From positions 395,132-459,131 of the forward strand of contig NZ_QEIH01000006.1 in assembly GCF_003260195.1 (NCBI RefSeq): a stretch of DNA of 64,000 bases, written 5' to 3'. Every line of letters starts with the position of its first letter. Within the stretch, counting starts at the first letter, position 1. This stretch comes from Lutibacter citreus (GTDB lineage: Bacteria; Bacteroidota; Bacteroidia; Flavobacteriales; Flavobacteriaceae). The position numbers and the translations under genes are program-made. This document shows, one piece after another, positions 18,643 to 29,673 of this stretch. The notes under the pieces were generated by a model. It was not told the origin of the DNA. It ran no database searches and saw nothing but the letters and a program-made list of their open reading frames with translations.

Positions 18643-19011
18643 CTATTTAAAAACTTTTTTTTGTAAGATATAATTAAAAATTAAAAACGCGGTAAAAACA
18701 CCAATAAAATTCGCTAATATATCTATTAAATCAAATTGTCTATTTACTGTAAATAGATATTGAATGACTTCAATAATTATGCCATATAACAATACCAATC
18801 CAGATATTAACAATGTAACTTTCAGTTTTTTACCTTTACGCTTAAAAACTAACAAAAAAAATAGGTTAAGTAAAAAATAGGCCGTTAAGTGTATTAACTT
18901 ATCTGAAACATGAATACGCTCAGGTAAACTACTACCAGCAGAAATTAAACTTCCCCAACCTATTAAAAAGGTTAAGATTATTGCCCCAAAAAAGTAAAAC
19001 TTACGCTCCAA
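18643..19011 (-). CDS. VanZ-family small membrane protein
   Basis: The 122-residue protein has four hydrophobic segments. It shows the VanZ-like pattern [19 protein letters not shown] followed by [25 protein letters not shown], where the Asp, Gln and Asn residues are conserved in the family. No in-frame ATG exists. The likely start is TTG at 19011, inside the last codons of gcvH (11-base overlap), so translation is probably coupled. Its function is unknown here; resistance to glycopeptides should not be assumed. Confidence 0.75.
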   Translation of the reverse strand: MERKFYFFGAIILTFLIGWGSLISAGSSLPERIHVSDKLIHLTAYFLLNLFFLLVFKRKGKKLKVTLLISGLVLLYGIIIEVIQYLFTVNRQFDLIDILANFIGVFTAFLIFNYILQKKVFK

Positions 19012-19381
19012 TTAGTTCTGAATACTGTTCTGAAGTAAGTAATTGATCAATTTGAGAAGCGTCTGAGATTGATATTTTAATCATCCAACCATCTCCATAA
19101 GGATCTGAATTTACTTTTTCTGGTTCATCTTCCAGTTCTTCATTAAACGTTGTTACCTCGCCTGATAATGGCATAAATAAATCTGAAACTGTTTTAACCG
19201 CTTCTACGGATCCAAACACCTCATCTTTTTCTACTGAATCATCAACTGTATCAACATCTACATAAACAATATCACCTAATTCGCTTTGCGCAAAATGTGT
19301 AATACCAATTGTTGCTACATCTCCTTCTATTCTAACCCATTCGTGGTCTTTTGTGTATTTTAATTCTGTTGGAACACTCAT
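19001..19381 (-). CDS. gcvH: Glycine cleavage system H protein
   Basis: The 126-residue protein carries the lipoyl attachment lysine K63 in [20 protein letters not shown], and starts with [18 protein letters not shown] as H proteins do. It shuttles the aminomethyl group between P, T and L proteins of the glycine cleavage complex in the cytoplasm. None of those partners is in the window. It lies 26 bases after sprA and overlaps the vanZ start, a linkage seen in other gliding flavobacteria. Lipoylation would depend on genes elsewhere. Confidence 0.96.
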   Translation of the reverse strand: MSVPTELKYTKDHEWVRIEGDVATIGITHFAQSELGDIVYVDVDTVDDSVEKDEVFGSVEAVKTVSDLFMPLSGEVTTFNEELEDEPEKVNSDPYGDGWMIKISISDASQIDQLLTSEQYSELIGA

Positions 19382-19407
19382 TTTATTATATTTATTATTA
19401 TACTTAG

Positions 19408-22400
19408 TTAATTTCCTAAAACATATCTTACGCTTAACCCAGAACTAACTGATTGTCTTGGAAAAGTTGTTGATATTGCATATTTTGAAGAACTTTGATC
19501 GAAGTAAAAAGATGCTGTTAAATTTTTATTAATTGCATAATCTGCAAAAAACTTAAAAGACAACAATCTTTGACCTCCTGTTACTTGGTTATTATCTTCA
19601 TCTATAGCTCTTATTACTGTTATATTATCTCTTAAAGATAAATCAGCTCTTAAATCTAAATCTCCTTTTAATTTAGTTAATTTCCCTCCAAATCTCAATT
19701 TCATTGCCAAGTCTTTAATCCTATATCCCATTCCAATCACATATTCAGTTCCTTTCATTTGTGTTATAGTATTATTATTGAAATTTAAAGTAAGTCTTCT
19801 ATCCTTATCTATTCGTCCAGAAAATGAAATTGAGTTTTTCATTTTCATATCAACTTTTAAAAGCGGACTAAACTCTTCAATTAAATCTACACTTGTAAAC
19901 AAGGTTTTATTATAAAAATTACCCACTAAATCTGTTTCAGCAAATGGATCATTTTCATTATAATCCATATTATTACTAAAACTTAAGATAGAATATCTAG
20001 AATCATAACTATTAGACAATGAGAAACTTCTAAAGTTTTCTTTAAACCAATCTAACTTCATTAATCCTTTATAATTAACTTGCCAACTAGGGATTGGAAC
20101 ATCTCTAAAAGCTGTTAATTTAACGCTTTCTGCATCTTTACCTGTATAAGCGGCGATAAATGCAGGTAATGAAACTTGCTGGCTTGTTTGTCCAAAACCA
20201 TCTATTGGTTGTCCAGATTTTTGAGCTAATCGTTGAGCGATAATAACTCTATTTGCTTTAAATTTTTCAAAATTAGCATCGCTATTACTAAAAGCCGTAT
20301 TTAACATATTGTAGCTAATCATAAAATTTCCAACCTCTGAAATTGGTGAATCGTTACTTAAAACATTATCTACAACATCTAATTGCTGAGACGTGTTTTT
20401 TGTATATGTTTTATTTCCTCTCAATTCTATATCAAAATTCTCAAATGGCTCAACACTAATAGTCATATCAAATTTATTCATATGAGTACGGCTATAAGTT
20501 TTATTATAATATGGATCATCTTCACCTCTAGAAATTAACCACCCGTTTTCCATAGCTCGCTCCCTAATATCTATTTGGCTCCCAAATACAAAACCTAATG
20601 ATGGTGCAACCCCTCCATTATAATTATCCTGCCCCAAAAATCCTATTTCAGGAATATAACCAGGTAAAAAAGTTCCATTATTTTCTGAATAATTAAATCT
20701 CGCTTTTTTAACTGCTGTTATTAAATTATAAAAACCATCTTTAAATTTCTCTCCAGTAGATCTTCTTTTTTTGGATGTCTTAGACTGTGGTCTTTTTATA
20801 GCTGATTCTGGTTCTTTCTTAGATTTAGATTTCTTACTACTAAACAATCTTGTTAAACCAATATTTTTATAAAACTTATTAAAATCTATATCAGTACCAA
20901 AGTTATGGGTATTAGAATTTTGAATAACATTACCAACCTTACTTACATAAGATTGTGATGCAGCCTGCCAATCAAAATCTGCTGTATATGTATAATCTGC
21001 ATTAATAAAATCTAATAAAGGCAATTTATTTATTGGTAATTTATAAGTTCCATTTAATGATTGGTGATAATGATCTGGCCTTCCTAAAGAGAAAAAATTA
21101 TCGAAAATTTGAATATCATCAGCTGCAGTAAAATCATCATATATATTATTATTTGCTGCTCTAAAATTAAACTGTAATGATTTAGTTATATTATATCCAA
21201 TGTTATAATCCCAATCAAACATAAAATAACGTTGTTTTAAAGTTGGTAATTGAGGTAAACCCTCAATTAAACTTCTAGACAATTGCTCATTATATGTTCT
21301 AAAAATATTAGAATTTACAGATACGGTTGATGGAATAAAATTAACATTTAAATCTTTTATAAATTTAAAATACTTACTATTTAACGCTTCCCAATTTTTA
21401 AAAGGCTCAAGACTTTTTGGTTCAAAACTATAATTATAATTGGCCGATGCTCTAACATTTTGATCAACATATTTTTCTACATTGTAATCTCTATGAAATG
21501 TTTCATTAAAAGCATAGGATACTGATAAATTTTCAACATTATAAAAACGTTGTTTCTTTTCAGAATTTGGATTAAATTCTTTTCGAACATTAATTAAACT
21601 AATGCTTTTACGTTTTGTATAATCTTGACTACTTTCTCTATTTGGGCTATTTTCAATAGTTGTATCTTCATATAATACATCTTGATATTGTGAATCGTAT
21701 TTTGGATCTTTAACCTCTTCTGAAACACTATAATTTAAAGGCAGTGATATTCCCCAAGTTTTTGGCAATAACTTTCCAACATTAACATTGGTTATTAAAT
21801 CGTATAATTTTGTATCTTCTTGGCTACGCTCATTAACTCTTTGTTCTATTCCTCCAAACCCTTTAGTTTCCATTCTTCCAGTAACAGCAACATCCGCAAA
21901 ATCTGCAATATTTGCATCTGCACTAACAACTGCTGCCCATCCACCATCATTATCAAATCCGGCAACACGCATTTCATTAAACCAAACTTCCGCACTTTGA
22001 CTTGAGTTAGATACGTTTTTAACACCCAACATTATTGTTTTAATATTGGATAAATTAGGACTTCCTTTTACTCTAATTTCATACCCTTCTAATCCTTCAA
22101 TTGGAGAAACAACCCCTTCTTCAGGGTAAATAGTACTTGGAGCAATACCTTCTTCAAATCTCAATAATTTTAATTCCCCTAAATATTCTAATAAAGCATT
22201 AACATTATTCTCTTCTGGCCAAATTTCTAATTCATCTGAAGCTCCATAATCTGAAATGGTAAGTAATTTTTCTATTTGATAGTAATTACTATTTAAATCA
22301 CTACCCATTCTAATTATAGCTTTAAACTCATTATTTTGAATTTGCGGTCTTGTTTGAACTCCCTCAGCATGTAAAAACAATTTTAAATGTTTGTACATCC

Positions 22401-25400
22401 TTAAATCTACTTTTACATTCTTGTACATTGCCCTTGTATCATTAGGCTCAAGATCTGTAACTTTTAATGATAAAGATTGTTCATTTTGTTGTTGCAAAGT
22501 AGTACTACCTCTCAATATCTCTCTTGTTATTCCTGGAGGCAATACATATGGAATTGGATTTCTATCCTCATTTTCTTGAATATTAACAACTCCTACTTCA
22601 AAATTTTGTAAATCATCTTTTGTTAAGTCTTGTGAAGGAACAATGTTTTCATCTAATGTTTTTGTAAACCTTCTCCAATCTCCTCTTACAAGTTGAAGTT
22701 CTCCAAATCTTAAAACTATTGGCATTTTAAACTTGGTTAAAAACATTCGCATAAAACGAATTGAATTAAAACCAGTAATATCATTTACAACTTCGTCTGG
22801 TGTACTTACTTGAATTCTAAATTGCAACCATCTAGTTTGTTTAACACTACCATCTTGAAGGGTTACACTCACAGTTTTTTCATCAACAATATGGTTATTC
22901 CCAACTACTAAATCACTCTTATTTAAAGAAACTTTATATTGGTAATAACTCTCAACAGAATTCATTGTTTGATCCTTATTAATATCTTCCGTATCTGGAT
23001 ATGTTGTTGCCGATGTCGGGTAACTCTCAGTAGATAAGTTGTTTGTAGGTGAATTACCTTGAGTATTATTATATTTCTTATATCTAGTTAATATAGAAGC
23101 ATCTGTATTATCATATTCTGAAGATCTAAAATATTGGTAATTATCATTTGCTGGATCCGATCCAAAACTAGTACCAAACTTAGCTAATTCCTCTTCATCA
23201 TTTAAACCATCAAAACCTATATCTTGATTTAATCGCTCATTATCATCATCACTAAATGCATATAATAAAGATTGATTTGTAGGTATTTTACCCCAAATTG
23301 TTTCATCTGTATTATTTGTACTCAACGGATCTTCTGGCAACCCATTTTCATACATTTTTCTTCCATCTTTTAAAACATCTTCCGAAATATTACCAAGATT
23401 AAAATACAAATCTCCAACTTGGTTAGATGGATCATTTGGATTCACATTTGTTGGTAATCCTTCTTCATTTGTAATTGAATAATTATCATATGGATCCATT
23501 AACCAAAACTGAATATATTCAACATTAGATTGCTCAAAGTTTGTAGTATTTAATGCTCTTGTAATTCCCCCCCATCTTTCTTCTGGGTTTGTAAATTTAC
23601 CATTTGCATCTACATTACTTTTATCATAATTATAACTTCCTCTTTCATTTGGAAAGTATGCTAAATCAAAAGTTCTAACAATAGTACTCTGAGTTAAATC
23701 TAAATCTTGTTCTGGAAAAAGCTCCTCGTAACGCACTCTTCTAACTTCTGCACGAGATAATTCTGTATTATCTATATTTCCTGGTTTTAATGAAGACCCT
23801 CCATAAAAAAGTGGATCTATAATATACCAAGATAATTTAGCTCTTTTATAACCATATGAAATATCTGATGCATTTCCCCCTAAATCAAATTGTGTTTGAT
23901 ATTGAGGAGTACTTGCCATATGCCATTGTTGAATAGATTTAATTTCTAATGGTATTTGAGACCCTTCAAAATCATCTACATATGATGTAGCTTCACCATC
24001 TAATTCAATTCTACTTGGTGAACCTGGTTTTAGATATGCAAAATCTCCTCTTATAGAAAAATTTGACTCATAATCCGTATCAATATTTGGTAATTTATTT
24101 GCAAGCTTTGTTAAAAAAGGAACTTCGGTTCCGTAATTTGCATTTAGTCCAAAAATGGTATTATTAATAGGTTCTTGTCCAAATAATGCTTTTTGAGTAA
24201 TTGGCTTTTCATTTAAATTTAAAAATGTGGCACCCAATATAAATTTATCTGAAAATTTATGTTCTATATCTACTCCAAAAAAACGTTTTGTTTGTAAATT
24301 AAATGCGGCATTATTTTCTACTGAAACATTAATAGGAGCATTTGAAGCCTCTAAACTAGGGTTTACAATTTGCACTCTACCCATTTGGTAATCTACAACA
24401 TAATCAACCCCTTCAACTAATTCTCTACCACCTGTTGTAACACGAACCGATCCTTGCGGAACGTTAAATGCTCCTAATGGAATTCCACTAGAACTTTCAG
24501 ATTTATGATATCCTTTTATTAAATATTTATCTTTTTCTTGATAGTTATTTCTAGCTTCAGATTGTGTAATTTCATACAATTCATTAAAAATATATGTTTT
24601 ATCAGCTGCGTCTGTTAATTTTGCTTCTAAATCACTACCAAATGGTTCAACGGTTGGAAAAATAATAAGTCCTTTTTCCGACAGAACTGTAGACCCTTCA
24701 ACATAATCAAAATACCCATCACCTTCAGGAGTACTAAACTGACTTTGATCTAATCTATCAATATTTAACAAATTTAAAAGCGTTCTATCTGATACACCAG
24801 CAGTTTGCGCATTTTGAAGCATATTTATTGAAACTCCTGTTGCATCATCTTGATATAAAAGCTCCAATCTAAACCCTTCTTGTTCCATTCTATACGTTTG
24901 AAGAGAGTATACATTTTTCATCATTAAATTCCACATAGGAATTTTTGTACTTATTATCTCACTACGCAATAATTTTACAACAATATTATCTGGTGCAATT
25001 ATTCCATCACTTGTAAATTCCCCTACTCGGTATATTTTTGATTCTCCACTAACAGTATATTCAAATGAAACTGCCAAAACATCAGAATCTGCTAATCTTC
25101 TATTTAAAGAAATATATCCTAATTGTGGATGCAGTACAAATTCATCTGGTCTCAATTTAATTGCATTTTCTAAAACAGAATAATCTCTTCCCTGTTGCAT
25201 TGCATAAGGAGATAACCCATTACCAACTGTTGAAATTTTTCTTACCGGATTAGATGCTACAAGTATTGAATTTAAATCATTCGCCTCGTTCTCTGGATAT
25301 TTAAAACCTGAAACTGGAGTAACATTGGCGGGACCAATATTAGTTACATCACCTTCTCCAATATCTGATAAAGCAACAATATTTCTAATATCTTCAGTTG

Positions 25401-26454
25401 TTGCATTTCTATTTGTTACCCAAACCTCAATTTTTGTAATATTAATTGGGCTATTTATTAATGGATAATCTTTTAACGCATTACTATAAGCATCTCTAAA
25501 GTATTGAGAAAGAAAAAAGTGTCTGTTTGCATCATAATCTGTAGCCTGCAACTCAAACTCTTGAATTGTAGAACCACCTTCCGCAGCCACCGATCTTGTT
25601 TGAGATTTTTGTTCTGCAAATACTCCCGTAACCGTTGTTCTTCCAAATTGCAATTGGGTTTTAACACCAAATAAACTTTGTGCACCAACAATTAATGAGT
25701 TTTTCAAAGGCATACTTACATTACCAACTTCAATTTTTTGTAAAATATCATCTTCCGTAGGTGAATATTCTAATTTAATTTGGTTTTGAAAGTTAAAAGT
25801 AGATTGAGTATCATATTGAGCTCCTACTTTTAAACGTGTTCCAACTTTAGCTTGAATACTAGCACTAATTTCTTGATCAAAGTCAAAAGTAAGACTACTT
25901 CTATTTCTCTCGGATAATTGAGGATTGTCAACATTTTGATATAACATTCCCATTTTCACCAAAACAGATCCTTGAGGATTTACTTCTATTGTATTCCCTC
26001 CAAATATTGATTGAAAAAAATCGGATTCTACATAATAAGTTGGTAATAAATTCTTTTGGGCATCAACACTTCCTAATTTTTTACTATTTGTTGCACTAAT
26101 CTTATCCTTATAGTATTGCAACATGTCCTTTTTAAGCTTATACTTTTTATATTCCTCTTGAGACATATAAACAGGACGCTTTAAAGAATAATTTCCTATT
26201 TGCTCTACAATAATATACTTACCTAGTTCAGTATCATAAATTATTTCTGATTCTGCAGGATCGGATAAAAATAAACTTCCTTCTTGATCTTTTTTAAATG
26301 GATACTTTAATTTTGTTGAATCTTTTTGTTTTTCAACTTTTAAAGAATCACTCTGAATTCCAATAGGTGAAGTTTGAGAATTTACTGTTGTACAAACAAA
26401 CAACAATAAAAAAAATGAAATATATACATTAAATATAAATGGTTCCTTTTTCAA
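19408..26454 (-). CDS. sprA: SprA, outer-membrane translocon of the type IX secretion system
   Basis: At 2348 residues this matches SprA (Sov in Porphyromonas), the giant single-chain barrel through which T9SS cargo, including gliding adhesins, crosses the outer membrane. The signal peptide ends near CTTVNSQ. Several features fit the family: [14 protein letters not shown] near the N-terminus, repeated strand pairs, a central [28 protein letters not shown] block with a [12 protein letters not shown] stretch, and the C-terminal strand [14 protein letters not shown]. No ATG opens the frame. The likely start is TTG at 26454, three bases after the ruvA stop, so translation is probably coupled. Neighbours ruvA and gcvH match the usual flavobacterial order. 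Confidence 0.96.
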   Translation of the reverse strand: MKKEPFIFNVYISFFLLLFVCTTVNSQTSPIGIQSDSLKVEKQKDSTKLKYPFKKDQEGSLFLSDPAESEIIYDTELGKYIIVEQIGNYSLKRPVYMSQEEYKKYKLKKDMLQYYKDKISATNSKKLGSVDAQKNLLPTYYVESDFFQSIFGGNTIEVNPQGSVLVKMGMLYQNVDNPQLSERNRSSLTFDFDQEISASIQAKVGTRLKVGAQYDTQSTFNFQNQIKLEYSPTEDDILQKIEVGNVSMPLKNSLIVGAQSLFGVKTQLQFGRTTVTGVFAEQKSQTRSVAAEGGSTIQEFELQATDYDANRHFFLSQYFRDAYSNALKDYPLINSPINITKIEVWVTNRNATTEDIRNIVALSDIGEGDVTNIGPANVTPVSGFKYPENEANDLNSILVASNPVRKISTVGNGLSPYAMQQGRDYSVLENAIKLRPDEFVLHPQLGYISLNRRLADSDVLAVSFEYTVSGESKIYRVGEFTSDGIIAPDNIVVKLLRSEIISTKIPMWNLMMKNVYSLQTYRMEQEGFRLELLYQDDATGVSINMLQNAQTAGVSDRTLLNLLNIDRLDQSQFSTPEGDGYFDYVEGSTVLSEKGLIIFPTVEPFGSDLEAKLTDAADKTYIFNELYEITQSEARNNYQEKDKYLIKGYHKSESSSGIPLGAFNVPQGSVRVTTGGRELVEGVDYVVDYQMGRVQIVNPSLEASNAPINVSVENNAAFNLQTKRFFGVDIEHKFSDKFILGATFLNLNEKPITQKALFGQEPINNTIFGLNANYGTEVPFLTKLANKLPNIDTDYESNFSIRGDFAYLKPGSPSRIELDGEATSYVDDFEGSQIPLEIKSIQQWHMASTPQYQTQFDLGGNASDISYGYKRAKLSWYIIDPLFYGGSSLKPGNIDNTELSRAEVRRVRYEELFPEQDLDLTQSTIVRTFDLAYFPNERGSYNYDKSNVDANGKFTNPEERWGGITRALNTTNFEQSNVEYIQFWLMDPYDNYSITNEEGLPTNVNPNDPSNQVGDLYFNLGNISEDVLKDGRKMYENGLPEDPLSTNNTDETIWGKIPTNQSLLYAFSDDDNERLNQDIGFDGLNDEEELAKFGTSFGSDPANDNYQYFRSSEYDNTDASILTRYKKYNNTQGNSPTNNLSTESYPTSATTYPDTEDINKDQTMNSVESYYQYKVSLNKSDLVVGNNHIVDEKTVSVTLQDGSVKQTRWLQFRIQVSTPDEVVNDITGFNSIRFMRMFLTKFKMPIVLRFGELQLVRGDWRRFTKTLDENIVPSQDLTKDDLQNFEVGVVNIQENEDRNPIPYVLPPGITREILRGSTTLQQQNEQSLSLKVTDLEPNDTRAMYKNVKVDLRMYKHLKLFLHAEGVQTRPQIQNNEFKAIIRMGSDLNSNYYQIEKLLTISDYGASDELEIWPEENNVNALLEYLGELKLLRFEEGIAPSTIYPEEGVVSPIEGLEGYEIRVKGSPNLSNIKTIMLGVKNVSNSSQSAEVWFNEMRVAGFDNDGGWAAVVSADANIADFADVAVTGRMETKGFGGIEQRVNERSQEDTKLYDLITNVNVGKLLPKTWGISLPLNYSVSEEVKDPKYDSQYQDVLYEDTTIENSPNRESSQDYTKRKSISLINVRKEFNPNSEKKQRFYNVENLSVSYAFNETFHRDYNVEKYVDQNVRASANYNYSFEPKSLEPFKNWEALNSKYFKFIKDLNVNFIPSTVSVNSNIFRTYNEQLSRSLIEGLPQLPTLKQRYFMFDWDYNIGYNITKSLQFNFRAANNNIYDDFTAADDIQIFDNFFSLGRPDHYHQSLNGTYKLPINKLPLLDFINADYTYTADFDWQAASQSYVSKVGNVIQNSNTHNFGTDIDFNKFYKNIGLTRLFSSKKSKSKKEPESAIKRPQSKTSKKRRSTGEKFKDGFYNLITAVKKARFNYSENNGTFLPGYIPEIGFLGQDNYNGGVAPSLGFVFGSQIDIRERAMENGWLISRGEDDPYYNKTYSRTHMNKFDMTISVEPFENFDIELRGNKTYTKNTSQQLDVVDNVLSNDSPISEVGNFMISYNMLNTAFSNSDANFEKFKANRVIIAQRLAQKSGQPIDGFGQTSQQVSLPAFIAAYTGKDAESVKLTAFRDVPIPSWQVNYKGLMKLDWFKENFRSFSLSNSYDSRYSILSFSNNMDYNENDPFAETDLVGNFYNKTLFTSVDLIEEFSPLLKVDMKMKNSISFSGRIDKDRRLTLNFNNNTITQMKGTEYVIGMGYRIKDLAMKLRFGGKLTKLKGDLDLRADLSLRDNITVIRAIDEDNNQVTGGQRLLSFKFFADYAINKNLTASFYFDQSSSKYAISTTFPRQSVSSGLSVRYVLGN

Positions 26455-26457
26455 ATC

Positions 26458-27042
26458 TTATAAATTTTTAAGCGCTTTTTTTATTAAAACCTCAACACTA
26501 GCGGCTGAATCTTCTAATAAAATTTTATCTAAAACTTTCTCACTAAGCTTTTTATTAAAACCTAATACTTCTAGTGCAGTTAACGCTTCATCTCTACTCG
26601 TATTGCTTTGAAAGGTTGATATTTCGCCATCTACAACAATAGTTTTCGATATTTTATCTTTTAAATCTATAATTACTCTTTGAGCAGTTTTTGCTCCTAT
26701 TCCTTTTACTGATTGAATCACAGCTACATTTCCGGAAGCTATAGCCTGCTGAATTTCAATAGTATCCATAGATGAAAGCATTGTCCTAGCTATACTTGGT
26801 CCTACACCTGAAACAGATATTAACAACCTAAATATTTCTCTTTCAACTTTATCTATAAAACCAAATAATGTGTGTGAATCTTCCTTTACATAAAAATGCG
26901 TATATAAAAATACATTTTCTGAATCTGATAATTTAGAAAATGTATTTAAAGATATATGCAATAAATATCCAACACCGTTAACTTCTACAACAGCATAGGT
27001 AGGATTTTTTTCTACAAGTTTTCCTTTTAAGTGAGTAATCAT
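26458..27042 (-). CDS. ruvA: Holliday junction branch migration protein RuvA
   Basis: The 194-residue product has the three RuvA domains. An N-terminal OB fold begins MITHLKGKLVEKNPTYAVVEVNGVGYLL. Two helix-hairpin-helix motifs follow (LISVSGVGPSIARTML and IQSVKGIGAKTAQRVIIDLK). A flexible linker then leads to the C-terminal RuvB-binding domain (SRDEALTALEVLGFNKK). It binds four-way junctions as a tetramer and loads the RuvB motor, which is encoded elsewhere. The ATG is 14 bases after the malic enzyme stop, and sprA follows within 3 bases. Confidence 0.96.
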   Translation of the reverse strand: MITHLKGKLVEKNPTYAVVEVNGVGYLLHISLNTFSKLSDSENVFLYTHFYVKEDSHTLFGFIDKVEREIFRLLISVSGVGPSIARTMLSSMDTIEIQQAIASGNVAVIQSVKGIGAKTAQRVIIDLKDKISKTIVVDGEISTFQSNTSRDEALTALEVLGFNKKLSEKVLDKILLEDSAASVEVLIKKALKNL

Positions 27043-27056
27043 TTTTTGAGGGTAAA

Positions 27057-29360
27057 TTACCCCCCAAATGTAGTAAAATATTCTTTATTATTATTAGCAT
27101 TTTCTTGCGCATCAATCATAGCTACACAAACCATATTTACTATCTCATCAACACTACAACCTAATTGCAATATATGTACTGGTTTTTTCAGTCCAAGTGC
27201 TATCGGGCCAATTACTTCACTTTTATTTAAACTCTTAATTAATTTATGACTTATAGTAGATGAATTTAAATTTGGAAAAATTAATCCATTAACTTTTTTA
27301 TCACGAATTTTAGTAAAAGGGAAATTTTCCTTTCTTAAAGTACGACTAAGTGCAAAATCTGCCTGAATCTCCCCATCAATATTAACTTCTGGATAATCCC
27401 TATGAAGTATTTTAATAGCTTCAGCTGCTTTATTTGCTGATTTTGATTTAGCTGACCCAAAATTTGAGTAAGATAACATCGCTAAAACTGGATCAATACC
27501 AAATAACTTCATCACTTTATCAGTCATCCTAGATATTTGAACCAATTCGTCTTTACTAGGATTAATATTAAATGCTGTATCTGAGAAAAAATAAGGTCCT
27601 CTTTCAGTCATTACAATACTTGTAGCTACAACTCTATCAACACCTTCAGCCATTCCAACCAATTCAATCATTGGTTTTGCAACAGCGGGATAACTTCTTG
27701 AATAACCTGTTACTAATGAATCTGCCTCTCCTTCATTTACCATCATAGCTGCAAAGTAATTTCGCTCAAACATCCATTTTTTTGCATCTATTAAACGAAT
27801 TCCATCACGTTTACATTTTTCCCAGTAAATTTTTGCAAATCTATTTCTTCTTTCTGCTTCCTCTGGAGATTTAGGGTCAATTATAGGTATATCTGCATCA
27901 AAACTTAATTCTCGCATCAATTCCTTAATAATTTCTTTATCTCCTAGTAAAATAGGTTTCCCTATCCCTTCATCATACACAGTTTGCGCTGCTTTCAACA
28001 CATTTAAATGGTCTGCTTCTGCAAAAACAACACTTTTAGGATCTGCTTTCGCTCTAGAAGTTAATAAACGCATTAATTTACTTCCTGTTCCTAATCTTTC
28101 AGCTAACTCTTCTTTGTATGCTACCCAATCTTTAATAGGGTTTTTAGCAATTCCTGAATCCATTGCAGCCTTAGCAACAGCTGGAGGTATTTCAGTAATT
28201 AATCTATGATCAAAAGGTTTTGGAATAATATACTCTCTACCATATTGAATATTTTTCTTACCATAGGTAATATTCACTTGCTCCGGTACAGATTCTTTAG
28301 CTAATTCAGCTAATGCAAGAACCGCTGCCATTTTCATTTCTTCATTAATTTTAGTAGCTCTAACATCTAAAGCTCCTCTAAAAATAAATGGAAAACCTAA
28401 TATATTATTAACCTGATTTGGATAATCAGATCTTCCTGTTCCCATTATAACATCTTTTCTTGTTGAAATTGCTAAATTATATTCAATTTCGGCATTTGGA
28501 TTTGCCAGTGCAAACACAATTGGATCTTTAGACATAGACAGTAACATTTTTGGTGTAAAAACGTCAGCCACTGATAATCCTATAAAAACATCGGCATCAA
28601 TCATTGCTTCCTCTAAAGTGTGAATGTCTCTACTAGTTGCAAATTGTGCTTTTTGTTCCGATAAGTTTTCAATGTCTTTTCTAATTACACCTTTACTATC
28701 GCACATTACAATATTTTCAATTTTAGCTCCTAAAGCTAAATACATACGCGTGCAAGAAACTGCCGCAGCACCTGCTCCATTAACAACAATTTTGGCTTCT
28801 GATATTTTTTTCCCAGCAATTTCAATTGCATTTTTTAATGCTGCAGCTGAAATTATTGCAGTTCCATGCTGATCATCATGCATTACGGGAATATCCAATT
28901 CTTCTTTTAATCTTCTTTCAATTTCAAAAGCTTCTGGAGCTTTAATATCTTCTAAATTAATACCTCCAAAAGTTGGGGCAATATTTTTTACTGTTTCAAC
29001 AAATTTATCAACATCCTTAGTATCTACTTCAATATCAAAAACATCAATATCTGCGAAAATTTTAAAAAGCAATCCTTTTCCTTCCATCACTGGTTTTCCT
29101 GCTAAGGCTCCAATATCTCCCAAGCCTAAAACCGCAGTTCCATTAGAAATAACAGCTACCAAATTACCTTTGGCAGTATACTTATATGCATCTTCTGGGT
29201 TTTCTTCAATAGCTAAACAAGGTTCTGCTACTCCAGGAGAATAAGCTAGTGATAAATCTTTTTGGGTTGCATATTTTTTAGTTGGAACAATTTGTATTTT
29301 ACCCGGCGTAGGGTATTGGTGATAGCGTAAAGCTTCACTTTTCTTTTTTGATTTACTCAT
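27057..29360 (-). CDS. maeB: NADP-dependent malic enzyme with phosphotransacetylase-like domain (MaeB type)
   Basis: The ATG at 29360 gives 767 residues (an upstream TTG at 29390 adds ten unsupported residues). Residues 1-425 form the malic enzyme: YPTPGKIQIVPTK, the catalytic region YSPGVAEPC, MHDDQHGTAII, and the Rossmann NGAGAAAVSC. The C-terminal third resembles phosphate acetyltransferase (FAEADHLNVLKAAQ, YSNFGSAKS), known in MaeB as a regulatory domain that need not be catalytic. The enzyme converts malate to pyruvate with NADPH production. It heads the transcription unit toward ruvA and sprA. Confidence 0.95.
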   Translation of the reverse strand: MSKSKKKSEALRYHQYPTPGKIQIVPTKKYATQKDLSLAYSPGVAEPCLAIEENPEDAYKYTAKGNLVAVISNGTAVLGLGDIGALAGKPVMEGKGLLFKIFADIDVFDIEVDTKDVDKFVETVKNIAPTFGGINLEDIKAPEAFEIERRLKEELDIPVMHDDQHGTAIISAAALKNAIEIAGKKISEAKIVVNGAGAAAVSCTRMYLALGAKIENIVMCDSKGVIRKDIENLSEQKAQFATSRDIHTLEEAMIDADVFIGLSVADVFTPKMLLSMSKDPIVFALANPNAEIEYNLAISTRKDVIMGTGRSDYPNQVNNILGFPFIFRGALDVRATKINEEMKMAAVLALAELAKESVPEQVNITYGKKNIQYGREYIIPKPFDHRLITEIPPAVAKAAMDSGIAKNPIKDWVAYKEELAERLGTGSKLMRLLTSRAKADPKSVVFAEADHLNVLKAAQTVYDEGIGKPILLGDKEIIKELMRELSFDADIPIIDPKSPEEAERRNRFAKIYWEKCKRDGIRLIDAKKWMFERNYFAAMMVNEGEADSLVTGYSRSYPAVAKPMIELVGMAEGVDRVVATSIVMTERGPYFFSDTAFNINPSKDELVQISRMTDKVMKLFGIDPVLAMLSYSNFGSAKSKSANKAAEAIKILHRDYPEVNIDGEIQADFALSRTLRKENFPFTKIRDKKVNGLIFPNLNSSTISHKLIKSLNKSEVIGPIALGLKKPVHILQLGCSVDEIVNMVCVAMIDAQENANNNKEYFTTFGG

Positions 29361-29673
29361 TTGGACTAAATATTTGAGATAAGAAACCAAATTTACTAAT
29401 TTTTTATAAATAAGATGCTTTTGATTATATAGATAATTTTAAAAATGTAATAATTGTAACATACCTATAAATTTCATTAATTATTAAAAAAAAATATTTG
29501 AGATTAAAAAATGGTATTTTTTTAATCTCAAATATTTTTGTGTTTTACTACAGACTTTTGTTAAAACAACTTTAAATTATATTCAGTAATTATTTACAAT
29601 TTATTTTACCTCTTATCTCATTAAATTTAAATATTCACATCCTCTAAAAACCAATAGAAAGCAAGCTTTTTAA
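29361..29673. other. Gap between malic enzyme and molybdoenzyme genes
   Basis: About 310 bases with no gene. They contain the promoter side of maeB and a perfect 22-bp inverted repeat (29490-29539), annotated separately. I saw no small ORF with coding character. Confidence 0.6.
29486..29539 (-). terminator. Strong intrinsic terminator of the molybdoenzyme unit
   Basis: Arms at 29490-29511 and 29518-29539 are perfect complements (22 bp, core TTTGAGATTAAAA) with a 6-base loop. On the minus strand the stem is followed by nine T (29494-29486). It is 135 bases beyond the molybdoenzyme stop. Confidence 0.85.

Noticed and set aside
21788..22005. Two overlapping plus-strand ORFs inside sprA
   Set aside because: Antisense frames in a large, clearly coding gene.
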